64,000 nucleotides of DNA from Cellvibrio zantedeschiae (GCF_014652535.1 NZ_BMYZ01000004.1:200844-264843); one strand, 5' to 3'; shown: positions 9,866 through 18,764, counted from the stretch's first letter. The notes: generated by a model not told the origin, from the sequence alone. A program made the numbers and translations.

Positions 9866-11755
9866 ATGAAACGAATTAAATTACTCAGCCCTCGCCTTGC
9901 AAACCAAATCGCCGCTGGTGAGGTGGTTGAGCGTCCATCGTCGGTGATTAAAGAATTGCTGGAAAATGCATTGGATGCTGGTGCAACACGTTTGGAAATT
10001 GATGTTGAAGATGGCGGCATAAAATTAATGCGCGTGCGCGATAACGGCGGCGGTATTGATAAAGATGATTTGCCCTTGGCGCTCAGTCGTCACGCCACCA
10101 GTAAAATTTATGAACTTGATGACCTTGAAGCTGTTGCGACTTTAGGTTTTCGCGGCGAAGCTTTGGCTTCCATCAGTTCCGTTGCGCGCTTGGCATTATT
10201 GAGCAGCACCAATGACGACAGCGCTGGTTGGCAGGTAGTGGCCGAAGGCCGCGATATGGAAACTGAAGTCTCGCCGGCGCCGCATCCACGCGGTACAACA
10301 GTTGAAGTGCGCGATTTATTTTTTAACACGCCCGCGCGCCGTAAATTTTTGCGCACTGAAAAAACCGAATACACGCATTTGGAAGATGTAGTAAAACGTT
10401 TGGCCTTGTCGCGTTTCGACGTCGCTTTTAATTTGCGCCACAACGGACGTGCGATTTATTCATGGCGTGCAGGCGATTCGCAATTGGAGCAAGAACGTCG
10501 CGTTGCACAAGTTTGCGGTCCGGCGTTTATGGAAAACGCTGTGCATATTGATATGGAGCGCAATGGCTTTCGTTTGTGGGGTTGGGTTGCCTTGCCGACT
10601 TTTTCGCGCAGCCAGGCGGACTTGCAACACTTTTACGTAAATGGTCGTTGTATTCGCGACAAGCTTGTAAGCCACGCAGTGCGCCAGGCTTATCAGGATG
10701 TTTTATATCACGGTCGCCATCCTGCGTTTGTGTTGTATCTGGAGCTTGATCCCTCAACTGTGGATGTGAATGTGCATCCCACCAAACACGAAGTGCGCTT
10801 CCGCGATAACCGCAGTGTGCACGATTTTATTTATTCGAGTTTGCATCGCGCGCTTGCGAATGTAACACCTGAAAGTTCTCTTGCTAAAAATTCACCAGAA
10901 TCAGGCGATGATTTTTTACAAGCGTCAGCTGCGCCACAGGGAATTGCGGCGGGTGAGTTCCGTGGGCAGGAGACACTCGGGTTGCGAGCAACACCTGCGC
11001 AGCCGTTTACCGGCTCATCGTCCTATTCATTTGCACCGCAGAATTTTTCACGTCCATCGGGTGTGAATGAACAATTAAAAACTTACGGCGAATTGCATCA
11101 AGCTACACCGTCGTTTTCATCGCCAGCTACGCTACCAGCCTCTTCATTTCCAAGCAGCGGCGATGAAAGTATTCCACCGCTCGGCTATGCCATTGCACAA
11201 TTAAAAGGTATTTATATTCTTGCGGAAAATGCGCAGGGTTTAATTTTGGTGGATATGCATGCTGCACATGAACGTATTACCTACGAGCGCATGAAAGAAT
11301 CTTTTGCTTGTGGTGGAATTCAAACGCAACCTTTGTTAGTTCCTGAGTCAATTGCCATTAGCCAAAAAGAAGCAGATTGCGCCGAGCAGTTTTACGAGAT
11401 TTTTAAAAACCTTGGCTTTGAATTGCAGCGTGCCGGGCCAGAGACTTTATTGATTCGCCAAGTTCCGGTGGTTTTAAATCGCGCAAAAGTAGAGCAGCTT
11501 GTGCGCGATGTGTTGTCAGATTTAATTGAGCATGGCACTAGCGAACGCATTCAACATCACATCAACGAAATTCTGGGCACTATGGCCTGCCATGCCTCCG
11601 TTCGTGCGAATCGCAAATTAACGATTCCTGAAATGAATGCACTGCTGCGTGATATGGAAGCCACCGAGCGCAGCGGCCAATGCAATCACGGTCGCCCAAC
11701 CTGGTTACTGCAGTCGCTGGATGATCTCGACAAAATGTTTATGCGCGGGCAGTAG
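9866..11755 (+). CDS. mutL: DNA mismatch repair protein MutL
   Basis: MutL is the GHKL ATPase that couples MutS mismatch recognition to strand incision. The N-terminal ATPase motifs are visible: [17 protein letters not shown] and [13 protein letters not shown] Ser/Pro-rich linker (about residues 330-435) leads to the C-terminal dimerisation domain. That domain carries [12 protein letters not shown] near residue 463, [11 protein letters not shown] and CNHGRP near residue 606, the pattern of endonuclease-type MutL proteins (DQHA(X)2E(X)4E with Met for Gln) rather than the motif-less E. coli type. The ATG at 9866 gives the canonical MKRIKLLSP start; an upstream in-frame TTG at 9857 is less likely. 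It follows amiB by 22 bases. Confidence 0.96.
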   Translation: MKRIKLLSPRLANQIAAGEVVERPSSVIKELLENALDAGATRLEIDVEDGGIKLMRVRDNGGGIDKDDLPLALSRHATSKIYELDDLEAVATLGFRGEALASISSVARLALLSSTNDDSAGWQVVAEGRDMETEVSPAPHPRGTTVEVRDLFFNTPARRKFLRTEKTEYTHLEDVVKRLALSRFDVAFNLRHNGRAIYSWRAGDSQLEQERRVAQVCGPAFMENAVHIDMERNGFRLWGWVALPTFSRSQADLQHFYVNGRCIRDKLVSHAVRQAYQDVLYHGRHPAFVLYLELDPSTVDVNVHPTKHEVRFRDNRSVHDFIYSSLHRALANVTPESSLAKNSPESGDDFLQASAAPQGIAAGEFRGQETLGLRATPAQPFTGSSSYSFAPQNFSRPSGVNEQLKTYGELHQATPSFSSPATLPASSFPSSGDESIPPLGYAIAQLKGIYILAENAQGLILVDMHAAHERITYERMKESFACGGIQTQPLLVPESIAISQKEADCAEQFYEIFKNLGFELQRAGPETLLIRQVPVVLNRAKVEQLVRDVLSDLIEHGTSERIQHHINEILGTMACHASVRANRKLTIPEMNALLRDMEATERSGQCNHGRPTWLLQSLDDLDKMFMRGQ

Positions 11756-11773
11756 TCATTGCAATAGCATTAG

Positions 11774-12214
11774 TTATCGAGAGGTGTCCATCAACGCACG
11801 AATATTTGTCAGGGGGATCAAGGCTTCTTTGAAGGGTTCTTCGCCCATAGCGTTTGCGACATCGCCAAACATTTCTGCTAATGATTGCACGGCAAGATGG
11901 AATGCATCTTTGCCTTGTTGCGTGATCATCACCTGCTTTCCACGGCCATCCTCCAAGTCTGCACTCACACAAACATAATTTTTTGCTTCGAGTTTTTGCA
12001 AGGTGTTGGTCATGGTTGGCCGAGTTACCTGAAATGCGCTCGCCAGTTCTGCGGGGCTGCTTGGCGTATCTTTTTTAACAAGATAACTAAGCGCCGTGAA
12101 ATGCGAAACCTTCATATCGTCGGGCAAGGCGCGTTCCATGCGGTTGCGCGCCAGTTGTTCGAGCGTGAAAATTTCTTTAAAAAAATTCATAAAAACATTT
12201 TCAGGATGACTCAT
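11774..12214 (-). CDS. MarR-family transcriptional regulator
   Basis: The 146-residue winged-helix regulator has the MarR layout: N-terminal dimerisation helix, HTH (SPAELASAFQVTRPTMTNTLQKLEA), and the beta-wing with the conserved D-x-R (ADLEDGRGKQVMIT). It is the second gene of a two-gene transcript behind the Acg-type nitroreductase, 32 bases downstream. The two matching palindromes in that gene's promoter suggest it represses its own operon. The inducer is unknown; MarR proteins often sense phenolic or electrophilic compounds. The gene is convergent with mutL, 18 bases apart. Confidence 0.85.
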   Translation of the reverse strand: MSHPENVFMNFFKEIFTLEQLARNRMERALPDDMKVSHFTALSYLVKKDTPSSPAELASAFQVTRPTMTNTLQKLEAKNYVCVSADLEDGRGKQVMITQQGKDAFHLAVQSLAEMFGDVANAMGEEPFKEALIPLTNIRALMDTSR

Positions 12215-12246
12215 GCCGTTCCTATTTATTAACCTGCCAATAACAT

Positions 12247-13383
12247 TTAACTACGAATAAAAATAGTGTCCAATGGCCAGCGTGGGCTTGGACCTTCAAA
12301 TTTAGCATAACCAATACGCCCAAACATTTGCACGCGTGCTGGCGCAGCAATATTTAACAGGCTATGCAGTTGTTGATAGTGAGTTTGCATTTCTGGAAAC
12401 TCTTGTAAAGCCTGACTCAATGGTTGCATGGCAAGTCCCAGCTCGGTGGCTTTCAAATGCAGACGCAACCATTGTTTACCGGCATTGAGTTGCGCAGCGC
12501 GACTGTTGTTATCTGAATCTAGCCATACGTAGCCCATGGCGGTAGCCATTCTGGTCTCAATGCTGGCAAAACCACTTTGCATCGCCGAAGAATTGGGATC
12601 TTTCATTGCTTCCTGTGTTAAAAAACCGACTTTGTTCATCAACTCAAACATGGGGCCGGTCATAGAGAGGCCATCGGGGTTGGCAATAATTTCCTCTTTA
12701 CCAAAGCGGGTCAGAAGCGCACTTTCGGTGACCGTGCGGGGAGTGGTTAGCTCTACCTTCATGGCTGACCAGGCTTTTTCGCGCAGTGTGCCGCGCAATG
12801 TTGGATCTATAGAACCTTTGGCGCCTACTGTTGTTAAGAGTGATTGAAAAACCTCCGGGGCTATTTCACGGTTAGTATCAAAATCAAAGCGGTGAGTGTG
12901 CCTCAGTAGCATTTGTTCAAACAGCGGGTCTTTAATTGCATCGCCCTTAATTAACTCAATGTGTGCAATAGGGCGTTGATCAAGGCGTGGTTCTGGTTCG
13001 CCTTCGGGGAAAATATCCACTTTTAAGCTGTAGCCTTTGTTTTCGGCAGCCATACGCAGGGCTTCCAAAAAGCAGCCCAAGCCAATGGTTATCTGGCGAT
13101 CAAAGGGGTCGGTTTCAGGGAGTCTACGCTCAAGATCACAGTACAAACTCATACCCAATTCATTTTTTAAGGCGATCTTCCAGGGTTGGCGGTTGTGGGG
13201 GTTGGGCACCAAAATGGCATAGGCCAAGGCATCCAAACGAGGATCGCCAAAACTTTGCCCAGCCATTGTCCAAGGTGCATAAGCTGCGGTGGGAGTACGT
13301 GTGTTCCACCAAGCAACTGAACCTGCACCCAAAACGGCGATACTTGCCGCCCCAACTTTTAACAACCCTCTTCTGCTCAGCAT
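12247..13383 (-). CDS. Tat-exported Acg-family FMN-binding nitroreductase-like protein
   Basis: The 378-residue protein begins MLSRRGLLKVGAASIAVLG, a twin-arginine signal (SRRGLLK), so it is probably exported folded with its cofactor. The body resembles Acg-type nitroreductase-fold proteins: LAYAILVPNPHNRQPW matches the NxHN(x)QPW flavin-site start, and RHTHRFDFDTNREI and a C-terminal QMFGRIGYA follow. Family knowledge gives FMN binding; the substrate is unknown and some members sequester FMN rather than catalyse a reaction. A good AAGGA lies before the ATG. It is the first gene of the operon with the MarR gene, controlled by the operator-bearing promoter upstream. Confidence 0.8.
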   Translation of the reverse strand: MLSRRGLLKVGAASIAVLGAGSVAWWNTRTPTAAYAPWTMAGQSFGDPRLDALAYAILVPNPHNRQPWKIALKNELGMSLYCDLERRLPETDPFDRQITIGLGCFLEALRMAAENKGYSLKVDIFPEGEPEPRLDQRPIAHIELIKGDAIKDPLFEQMLLRHTHRFDFDTNREIAPEVFQSLLTTVGAKGSIDPTLRGTLREKAWSAMKVELTTPRTVTESALLTRFGKEEIIANPDGLSMTGPMFELMNKVGFLTQEAMKDPNSSAMQSGFASIETRMATAMGYVWLDSDNNSRAAQLNAGKQWLRLHLKATELGLAMQPLSQALQEFPEMQTHYQQLHSLLNIAAPARVQMFGRIGYAKFEGPSPRWPLDTIFIRS

Positions 13384-13409
13384 AAGAAATCCTTAATCAA
13401 AAATGAATT

Positions 13410-13427
13410 TAGTTAGATGTTTAACTA
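13410..13427. promoter_or_regulatory. Operator 1, predicted MarR binding site
   Basis: TAGTTAGATGTTTAACTA is an almost perfect palindrome just downstream of the -10 of the nitroreductase-marR promoter, overlapping the expected transcription start. Its consensus (TAGTTAGnnGTnTAAC) is shared with operator 2, 22 bases away. Confidence 0.7.
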
Positions 13428-13455
13428 ATTATAGTTAGGCGTCTAACCAAGTCAA
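13428..13455 (-). promoter_or_regulatory. Sigma-70 promoter of the nitroreductase-marR operon
   Basis: On the minus strand, TTGACT (13450-13455) is followed after 16 bases by a perfect TATAAT (13428-13433). Transcription should start near 13421, leaving a leader of about 38 bases before the ATG. One operator fills the spacer and another lies just after the -10, a layout that fits repression by promoter occlusion. Confidence 0.8.
13432..13449. promoter_or_regulatory. Operator 2, predicted MarR binding site
   Basis: TAGTTAGGCGTCTAACCA is a second palindrome with the same half-sites as operator 1. It lies in the -35/-10 spacer. The 22-base repeat distance, about two helical turns, would put two regulator dimers on the same face of the DNA. 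Confidence 0.7.
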
Positions 13456-13569
13456 TGTTTTTCTTGTTTGTCCTGAAACAGGTGTGATGGAAGATGGGTG
13501 GTTGGTCTCGACAAGGTTTGTGTGGGGTAAGAGTTTAGGCTTGATCGAATTCCCGATCCTTCTGTGGGA

Positions 13570-13602
13570 GAGGGGGGCGAATTAAATAACTGCGCGCCCC
13601 TC
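13570..13602. repeat. Inverted repeat (hairpin) at the end of the small ORF
   Basis: GAGGGGGGCG (13570-13579) pairs with CGCGCCCCTC (13593-13602), 9 of 10 positions, with a 13-base AT-rich loop. No U-tract follows on either strand, so it is not a classic intrinsic terminator. It lies at the 3' end of the MipA-like/small-ORF transcript. Confidence 0.5.
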
Positions 13603-13822
13603 AACCTGAACTTGTCGAAGGGTTCTTGTGGCGATCGCCATCACACATCGTTCGATATTGCGGCAACTTTTTTGGCAGATTCTTCTGGAAAATTGCTGTT
13701 GAACTTTTCTGTGTTGCGAAATTCTCTGCTTTAGAAATCATGCTGTAGCAAGCGCAATTGATCATCAGCATAAACACCGGCAACATGAAAAATTGTTTAT
13801 CCAGATGGCGAAGCTCTTGCAC
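13601..13822 (-). CDS. Small hydrophobic ORF with a perfect Shine-Dalgarno sequence
   Basis: The 73-codon frame starts at GTG 13822 after AAGGAGG with a 7-base spacer, an unusually strong site placed 19 bases past the MipA-like stop, so translation seems likely. It has one hydrophobic segment (QFFMLPVFMLMINCACYSM, about residues 10-28) that could cross the membrane. The last residues (KNPSTSSG) are encoded by CCTTCGACAAGTTCAGG, a string I recognise from dispersed repeats in many bacterial genomes. The original C-terminus may therefore have been replaced or eroded. Function and family unknown. Confidence 0.4.
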   Translation of the reverse strand: MQELRHLDKQFFMLPVFMLMINCACYSMISKAENFATQKSSTAIFQKNLPKKLPQYRTMCDGDRHKNPSTSSG

Positions 13823-13841
13823 AGCTATTCCTCCTTATTTT

Positions 13842-14585
13842 TTAAAACGCTTTTGCAATTCCCGCAAAAACACCCCAGGCATTTTTGTTTTCAATAATCG
13901 GGCTGTTGGTAATTTCTTTGGGTAAGAAATTAACTTCAGCCCCAGCAATTAATGTCCATGAATCAAACACCGGGTATTTCACTAGCGCATTGATTTTAGG
14001 TGAAATTGCATCTTCGGTTTTGTAAGCAGTGCGATTAAACACTTTGTTTTCTACGATCAAGCTCCGCGCTTCTGACGGTGCAACGCCGTAATAATATTGG
14101 TTCAGTTTTTCACTCTGCCAAGTCACGCCTGCACCGAGCATCACTTCGGCTTTGCCCACGCCAAAACCCTTGGTATACGCGAATGCGACTTCATCACCTT
14201 TGTGTTTAGATAATAAATCGTGAGTGTAGGAAAGGCTGAAACCGTTCCATTCCAAACTGATTCCACCGTCCACTGTATTTGAACGATCCTTCATTCCGGC
14301 GAGGTAAGGGCTGTCAGCGACTTCATAGCCTTGTAATCGACCAGAGGCAAGCGCGCTGATCTGTACATCACCCAGTTCCACAAGGCGATAGCTCAAGGTG
14401 GTTACTTGAAAGCTCAGGCGATCTCCCGTGTAGGACACCAGCGGAATAGCCAATTGGCGAGTATCCATACCTTTTTGCGGATCTTGGAAACTTGCAATGC
14501 CGAGGCCTACTGCCAGGTCTGCATAAGAGTTGCTAGCAAGGCTCGCCATGCTTAAAAACGACAGGGAAAAAATACGCATGTTCAT
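13842..14585 (-). CDS. MipA/OmpV-family outer-membrane protein
   Basis: The 247-residue exported protein has a signal peptide (MNMRIFSLSFLSMASLASNSYA). The mature part is rich in alternating beta strands and ends in Phe (GVFAGIAKAF), as expected of a small outer-membrane barrel. The segment QYYYGVAPSEA matches the YYGV-x-x-x-EA motif of MipA/OmpV proteins. Some MipA proteins scaffold peptidoglycan synthases with lytic enzymes; others act as porins, and which applies here is not visible. The start codon overlaps the upstream DUF2306 stop in ATGA, so the two are translationally coupled. Confidence 0.78.
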   Translation of the reverse strand: MNMRIFSLSFLSMASLASNSYADLAVGLGIASFQDPQKGMDTRQLAIPLVSYTGDRLSFQVTTLSYRLVELGDVQISALASGRLQGYEVADSPYLAGMKDRSNTVDGGISLEWNGFSLSYTHDLLSKHKGDEVAFAYTKGFGVGKAEVMLGAGVTWQSEKLNQYYYGVAPSEARSLIVENKVFNRTAYKTEDAISPKINALVKYPVFDSWTLIAGAEVNFLPKEITNSPIIENKNAWGVFAGIAKAF

Positions 14586-15205
14586 AGGGGGGCATTTCCT
14601 TTAGAGAGTGGGAGAGTGCGGGAACTTAGGTAAAGATAAATTTCGGCCAGGGCCAGGTTGCCGATCCAGGCGCTCCAGGCAACGATCAGGTAGCCAGTTT
14701 CAAATCCCCACAGCATGGCAAATATCGGCAATTCAATGCGCAGGCTAATAGCAGCTGCGGTAATGGCGAGGCTTCGTATAATCCAGCGGCGATGCTGTAC
14801 GATCTGCCGCGCGCGGGCGAAGCTGTAGGCCATAAATGTGGTGTAGAGCCAAAGCAGGGCAAGGATAAAAAATCCCACACCGGTGGAGGGGCCGAGATCG
14901 GCGAAGAAGGACAAATAACCTCCGCCTAGGCCGCCGATCAAAACGGCAAGGCAGTAACCAATGCCTAAACGGCGATGCCAGCGCGATCCCTGTTTACTAA
15001 AGAGTTGTATGGCGCCCAAAGACAATGCAAGAGCACCGCCTATTAGATGGCAGTAAACAAAAAAGCGATTCAGGCTTTTGAATTTCACAGCTATGCCTTG
15101 GGTAGCGTTTGCGTAAATCCAGTCGTAACCCAATGCATAAAGTGAGATGAGTAAGGCTAGTAACAAGAACAGGCTTTTAAACGATGTTTGTAGAGGTGCA
15201 CGCAT
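14582..15205 (-). CDS. DUF2306 multi-pass membrane protein
   Basis: The 207-residue protein has about six to seven hydrophobic segments. It shows the DUF2306 pattern of conserved histidines near membrane helices: VYCHLIGGALALSLG, RWHRRLGIGY and VQHRRWIIRSLAI. The histidines resemble those of haem- or metal-binding membrane families, but no activity is established that I know of. It ends in an ATGA overlap with the MipA-like gene and starts 94 bases after the AraC gene, so an AraC-controlled two-gene unit is plausible. Confidence 0.72.
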   Translation of the reverse strand: MRAPLQTSFKSLFLLLALLISLYALGYDWIYANATQGIAVKFKSLNRFFVYCHLIGGALALSLGAIQLFSKQGSRWHRRLGIGYCLAVLIGGLGGGYLSFFADLGPSTGVGFFILALLWLYTTFMAYSFARARQIVQHRRWIIRSLAITAAAISLRIELPIFAMLWGFETGYLIVAWSAWIGNLALAEIYLYLSSRTLPLSKGNAPL

Positions 15206-15299
15206 GAATTAACCCGCTCGTTAATATTGTGAGTGGGGCCATGGTGCGGGTTTGAATCGCCAAAAACGTCGGCTTTTCTAAGATTGGACGTGCAAACTC

Positions 15300-16403
15300 T
15301 TAGGCTTGGACGGATTTGCGGTATTCCGAAGGGGTTTTACCGGTTTGTTTTTTAAAAATGGCGTTGAAACTGGATTTGGATGAAAAACCGCAGCTCAGTG
15401 CAAGGTCGAGCAAGTTTTGGCTGTGAGGCTCGCTCAGCATATGGCAAAGCGCGTTGACACGATATTGGTTGAGGTAGTCGTTAAAGGATTGTCCGTGGTG
15501 GTCGTTCAATACCTGCGAAATATGGTGGCTCGCTAAACCCGTACTTTCCGCTAATTGGGAAAGAGTCAGGTTACTGGAGCGCCAGGGCGTTTGTTCGCGC
15601 ATATGCTGCTCAAGTGCTGCAAGGATTTGTTCGCGCAGGTCATCGGGTAGGCGGTTATCGCCATATTTGGGCACGCTGTCTTTGGTTTCGCTGACAAGAT
15701 CATTGGTCGGCGCACTAAATAAATCGGGTTGGCGCAGGCTGGCATAGCCCAGTAAATAGATAAACAAACTCACCAGGAAATAGACCAGTTGATTGTTGCT
15801 CGGGATATGGAAATAGGGGACTAAGGTGCACAGCCACACCACCAGCCAGATGGTGATATTGATGAGCAGCAATCCATGCAGCCATTTAAAGCGCGCTTTG
15901 TTTACGGCTGATTGGTTGCGTTTCAGCAGCACTATGCAGGCGATGGCGTAGATGGTTGCGTAGGTCGGCATAAACCAGTCAATCAATCTGTATTGCCAAG
16001 GTTCTTGATCAGCGGTGATTCGAGCGACGAGTTCCAGTTTGGATTCCGGGGACGATAAAAGATCAGGCGATATCAAGAGTATCCCTGCAAAATATCCGAC
16101 GAAGTGGAAAATATCTTGCCAGCGAATCGGTTGGCCGGTGGTAAAACTGCGAACATATAAAAAGAAAAATCCGGCGTAACTCAGCGGCAGGCAATTAGTG
16201 AGGCCAATCAATTGTGGAAGTTGTTTGTAAATATCTTCTGCGTAAAAAATTTGTCCTAATAAATCCAGCGACAAAAGCGCAACCCAAAGCGCCAGAATAT
16301 GGTTCGCCTGAATATTGCGCTTATGAATAGCGAGCACACCCGCTAATAAAAAACCTTGGGTAGCGGCGGCAAAAAATAACAGTGAAAGAATATGTTCGAA
16401 CAC
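15300..16403 (-). CDS. AraC-family regulator with an N-terminal multi-pass membrane domain
   Basis: The 367-residue protein has about seven hydrophobic helices in its first ~225 residues (EHILSLLFFAAATQGFLLAG onward). A soluble C-terminal AraC/XylS double HTH follows: LTLSQLAESTGLASHHISQVL, then LDLALSCGFSSKSSFNAIF and KKQTGKTPSEYRKS. Such proteins probably sense a membrane or periplasmic signal and bind DNA at the inner membrane. The GTG start at 16403 lies 18 bases after the DUF3667 stop, so the two are likely co-transcribed. The likely targets are the DUF2306/MipA genes just downstream; this is inference. Confidence 0.82.
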   Translation of the reverse strand: MFEHILSLLFFAAATQGFLLAGVLAIHKRNIQANHILALWVALLSLDLLGQIFYAEDIYKQLPQLIGLTNCLPLSYAGFFFLYVRSFTTGQPIRWQDIFHFVGYFAGILLISPDLLSSPESKLELVARITADQEPWQYRLIDWFMPTYATIYAIACIVLLKRNQSAVNKARFKWLHGLLLINITIWLVVWLCTLVPYFHIPSNNQLVYFLVSLFIYLLGYASLRQPDLFSAPTNDLVSETKDSVPKYGDNRLPDDLREQILAALEQHMREQTPWRSSNLTLSQLAESTGLASHHISQVLNDHHGQSFNDYLNQYRVNALCHMLSEPHSQNLLDLALSCGFSSKSSFNAIFKKQTGKTPSEYRKSVQA

Positions 16404-16421
16404 AACACTATCCGCAGAAAT

Positions 16422-17489
16422 TTATAAACTAAACCAGGTAATCGCAACGAAATAAACGCAAAGTGCAAAACCGGCAACAATTAATAATGCGAGGGTTCGC
16501 CACAGGGCTGAGCCAATAGTTAATTGATAGGTGCCACGCAATTGCATAAACATATGTATAGGCGGAACTATCAGGATTAGCACCCACGACCAGCCGGCCC
16601 AACCCACTCTTGCCAATGTCGCTACCAACATAATGAGCAGGCAAATAAACGACAGTGAGTAAAGCGAAAAAATACAGTGGTCAAACAATACTATGTCTTT
16701 GCGTCGAATAAATAACAGCCACATAAACGGCAATGAAATTGGAATTAAAATAAACGCAAATTTAGATGCGGTGCCCTTCATTTTATAGAGCACTAAATCG
16801 GGATTTTGTAATGCATGATTAATGTTGCGTTCCAACCATGTCAGTTGGTTTTGTTGTGTGGAATCTTTTGCATTATCGGCGGCGGCTTCAAAATCATCTG
16901 CCGCTCGGCTTGCAGCTAACGCTTTTTCTGTGCCCGCCAGTTTGAGTTTTAATTGTTCCGTTTCACTGTTGATGGCAACAAGCTGCGGGTCATTAGCGGG
17001 AAGCGATTGTCGTTTTACATTGAGCTCTTCAAGTCTTGTTTTGGTATTGCTGATCTCGTTAATCATGCCGCCTGTGATGTAAGACTTGTAGGATTTGTCG
17101 TGTGTAAGACTGCTGCCTAAATAAGACAAGCTTACAAACATCACCAGGTTGAGAAACAAAAACAGAAACAGTGGTGAAACATAACGCGTGCGTTTGCCAT
17201 CAATATAATCGCGCGTAAGCTTGCCGGGGTGAATAATCAGTGCGGGCAGTGTGCGCCAGGCTTTGCTATCAAAATGTAAAACTCCGTGCAGCAATTCTTC
17301 AATCATGTGGCTAATAGAGCGATGGACATGTGCGGTCTGGCCGCATTCATGGCAATAGTTGCCCGCGAGCAGGGTATTGCAGTTGGCGCATTGTGCGGGT
17401 GCTATTGCATGGGCAGCTTCTGATGCTTCCGCTATTTTTGATGCGTCTGTCGCTTTTGATATTTCCGATAACTCCAATGAGTCGCTCAT
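16422..17489 (-). CDS. DUF3667 zinc-ribbon membrane protein
   Basis: The 355-residue protein starts with an acidic Ala-rich stretch, then a zinc ribbon (CANC ... CHECG, about residues 34-49). The DUF3667 core follows (SISHMIEELLHGVLHFDSKAWRT; HPGKLTRDYIDGKRTRYVSP). A first membrane segment (LFLFLFLNLVMFVSLSYLG) leads to a coiled-coil-like polar region (about 140-215) and four C-terminal membrane helices. Function unknown; the family is common in Bacteroidetes and gammaproteobacteria. AAGGA lies before the ATG. It is probably first in the DUF3667-araC transcript and divergent from miaA. Confidence 0.75.
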   Translation of the reverse strand: MSDSLELSEISKATDASKIAEASEAAHAIAPAQCANCNTLLAGNYCHECGQTAHVHRSISHMIEELLHGVLHFDSKAWRTLPALIIHPGKLTRDYIDGKRTRYVSPLFLFLFLNLVMFVSLSYLGSSLTHDKSYKSYITGGMINEISNTKTRLEELNVKRQSLPANDPQLVAINSETEQLKLKLAGTEKALAASRAADDFEAAADNAKDSTQQNQLTWLERNINHALQNPDLVLYKMKGTASKFAFILIPISLPFMWLLFIRRKDIVLFDHCIFSLYSLSFICLLIMLVATLARVGWAGWSWVLILIVPPIHMFMQLRGTYQLTIGSALWRTLALLIVAGFALCVYFVAITWFSL

Positions 17490-17659
17490 AGCTAATCCTT
17501 ACATGCCTTGAATATTGCAGAATGATGAATGGCTTTTGGTTTTATCTGCACGAAATACGTATTTTTTATTGTCATATCCGCCCGGTGTGAATTCCAGCGG
17601 TGAATTTGCGCTAGATGGTATCATTGCCGCTTTAGATTGATAAGCAGAGTCGAGCAAGC

Positions 17660-18655
17660 ATGTCGTCCCCTTCACGTCCCACGGTTATTTTTCTTATGGG
17701 CCCAACGGCGTCCGGTAAAACGGATTTAGCCATTTCATTGCGCCAGCATTTGCCCGTGGAATTAATCAGTGTGGATTCGGCGCTGGTGTATCGCGGTATG
17801 GATATTGGCAGTGCCAAGCCAACGGCGGAAGAGCAGGCTGCGGCGCCCCATCGCTTGCTGGATATACGCGATCCTTCTGAACCCTATTCCGCCGCTGATT
17901 TTGTGGCTGATGCGGAGCGCGAAATTGCGGATATTCATGCACAAGGCAAGATTCCGTTGCTGGTGGGCGGAACTATGCTCTATTTCAAAGCTCTGTTAGA
18001 TGGCTTGGCCGATATGCCAGAAGCCGACCCTGAAGTACGCGCGCAAATTGAGCGTGATGCAGAAGAATTCGGTTGGCCTTTTGTGCACCAACAATTAGCA
18101 CAAGTTGATCCGGAAATCGCAGCAGAGATTCATCCTAATCACTCGCAACGTGTAAGTCGTGCGTTGGAAGTCTATCGCCTAAGCGGTAAAACCATGAGTG
18201 AGCTGCGCCGTGAGCAAGTGCGAAATTCAACTGAGCTGTTTAGCGAGCGGTTCAATCTAATCCAGATTGCAATTGCACCGCGCGAACGTGCGCTACTGCA
18301 CGAACGAATTGCTTTGCGCTTTAGTAAGATGGCCGATGCGGGCTTGGTTAAGGAAGTACAAGCTCTGTACGATAGAGGCGATTTGCACGCAGATTTGCCG
18401 GCAATTCGTGCAGTGGGTTACCGTCAAGTGTGGGATTTTATTGAGGGTCGACTTTCGCATGATGAAATGTTGGAGCGCGGTATTATCGCTACTCGTCAGT
18501 TGGCGAAACGGCAGTTCACCTGGTTGCGGGGTTGGCAAAACTATCCCAATACTCAGTTGAATTGGCTTTATACTGATGACGAGGCTGGAAATTTGCTGTC
18601 TAAAGAAGAAATTGTGCGTTGCGCCTTGAATTTTATAGGGATCGCAGCCATATAA
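17660..18655 (+). CDS. miaA: tRNA dimethylallyltransferase MiaA
   Basis: MiaA adds a dimethylallyl group to N6 of A37 in tRNAs reading UNN codons, the first step toward ms2i6A. The 331-residue protein shows the P-loop [27 protein letters not shown], the [14 protein letters not shown] region and the [10 protein letters not shown] motif. It begins the conserved miaA-hfq-hflX-hflK-hflC series. It is separated from mutL, its usual upstream neighbour, by about 5.9 kb of minus-strand genes. Confidence 0.97.
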   Translation: MSSPSRPTVIFLMGPTASGKTDLAISLRQHLPVELISVDSALVYRGMDIGSAKPTAEEQAAAPHRLLDIRDPSEPYSAADFVADAEREIADIHAQGKIPLLVGGTMLYFKALLDGLADMPEADPEVRAQIERDAEEFGWPFVHQQLAQVDPEIAAEIHPNHSQRVSRALEVYRLSGKTMSELRREQVRNSTELFSERFNLIQIAIAPRERALLHERIALRFSKMADAGLVKEVQALYDRGDLHADLPAIRAVGYRQVWDFIEGRLSHDEMLERGIIATRQLAKRQFTWLRGWQNYPNTQLNWLYTDDEAGNLLSKEEIVRCALNFIGIAAI

Positions 18656-18764
18656 TACGAGCTGAGAACAGGTTTCTGTTTTCTATAATTCCTCCACCCT
18701 TCCCAATTATTAAAAAAGACGGAAACAAGGTGGGTTAAATTTTATCTTCCCTAGGAGAATAAAC

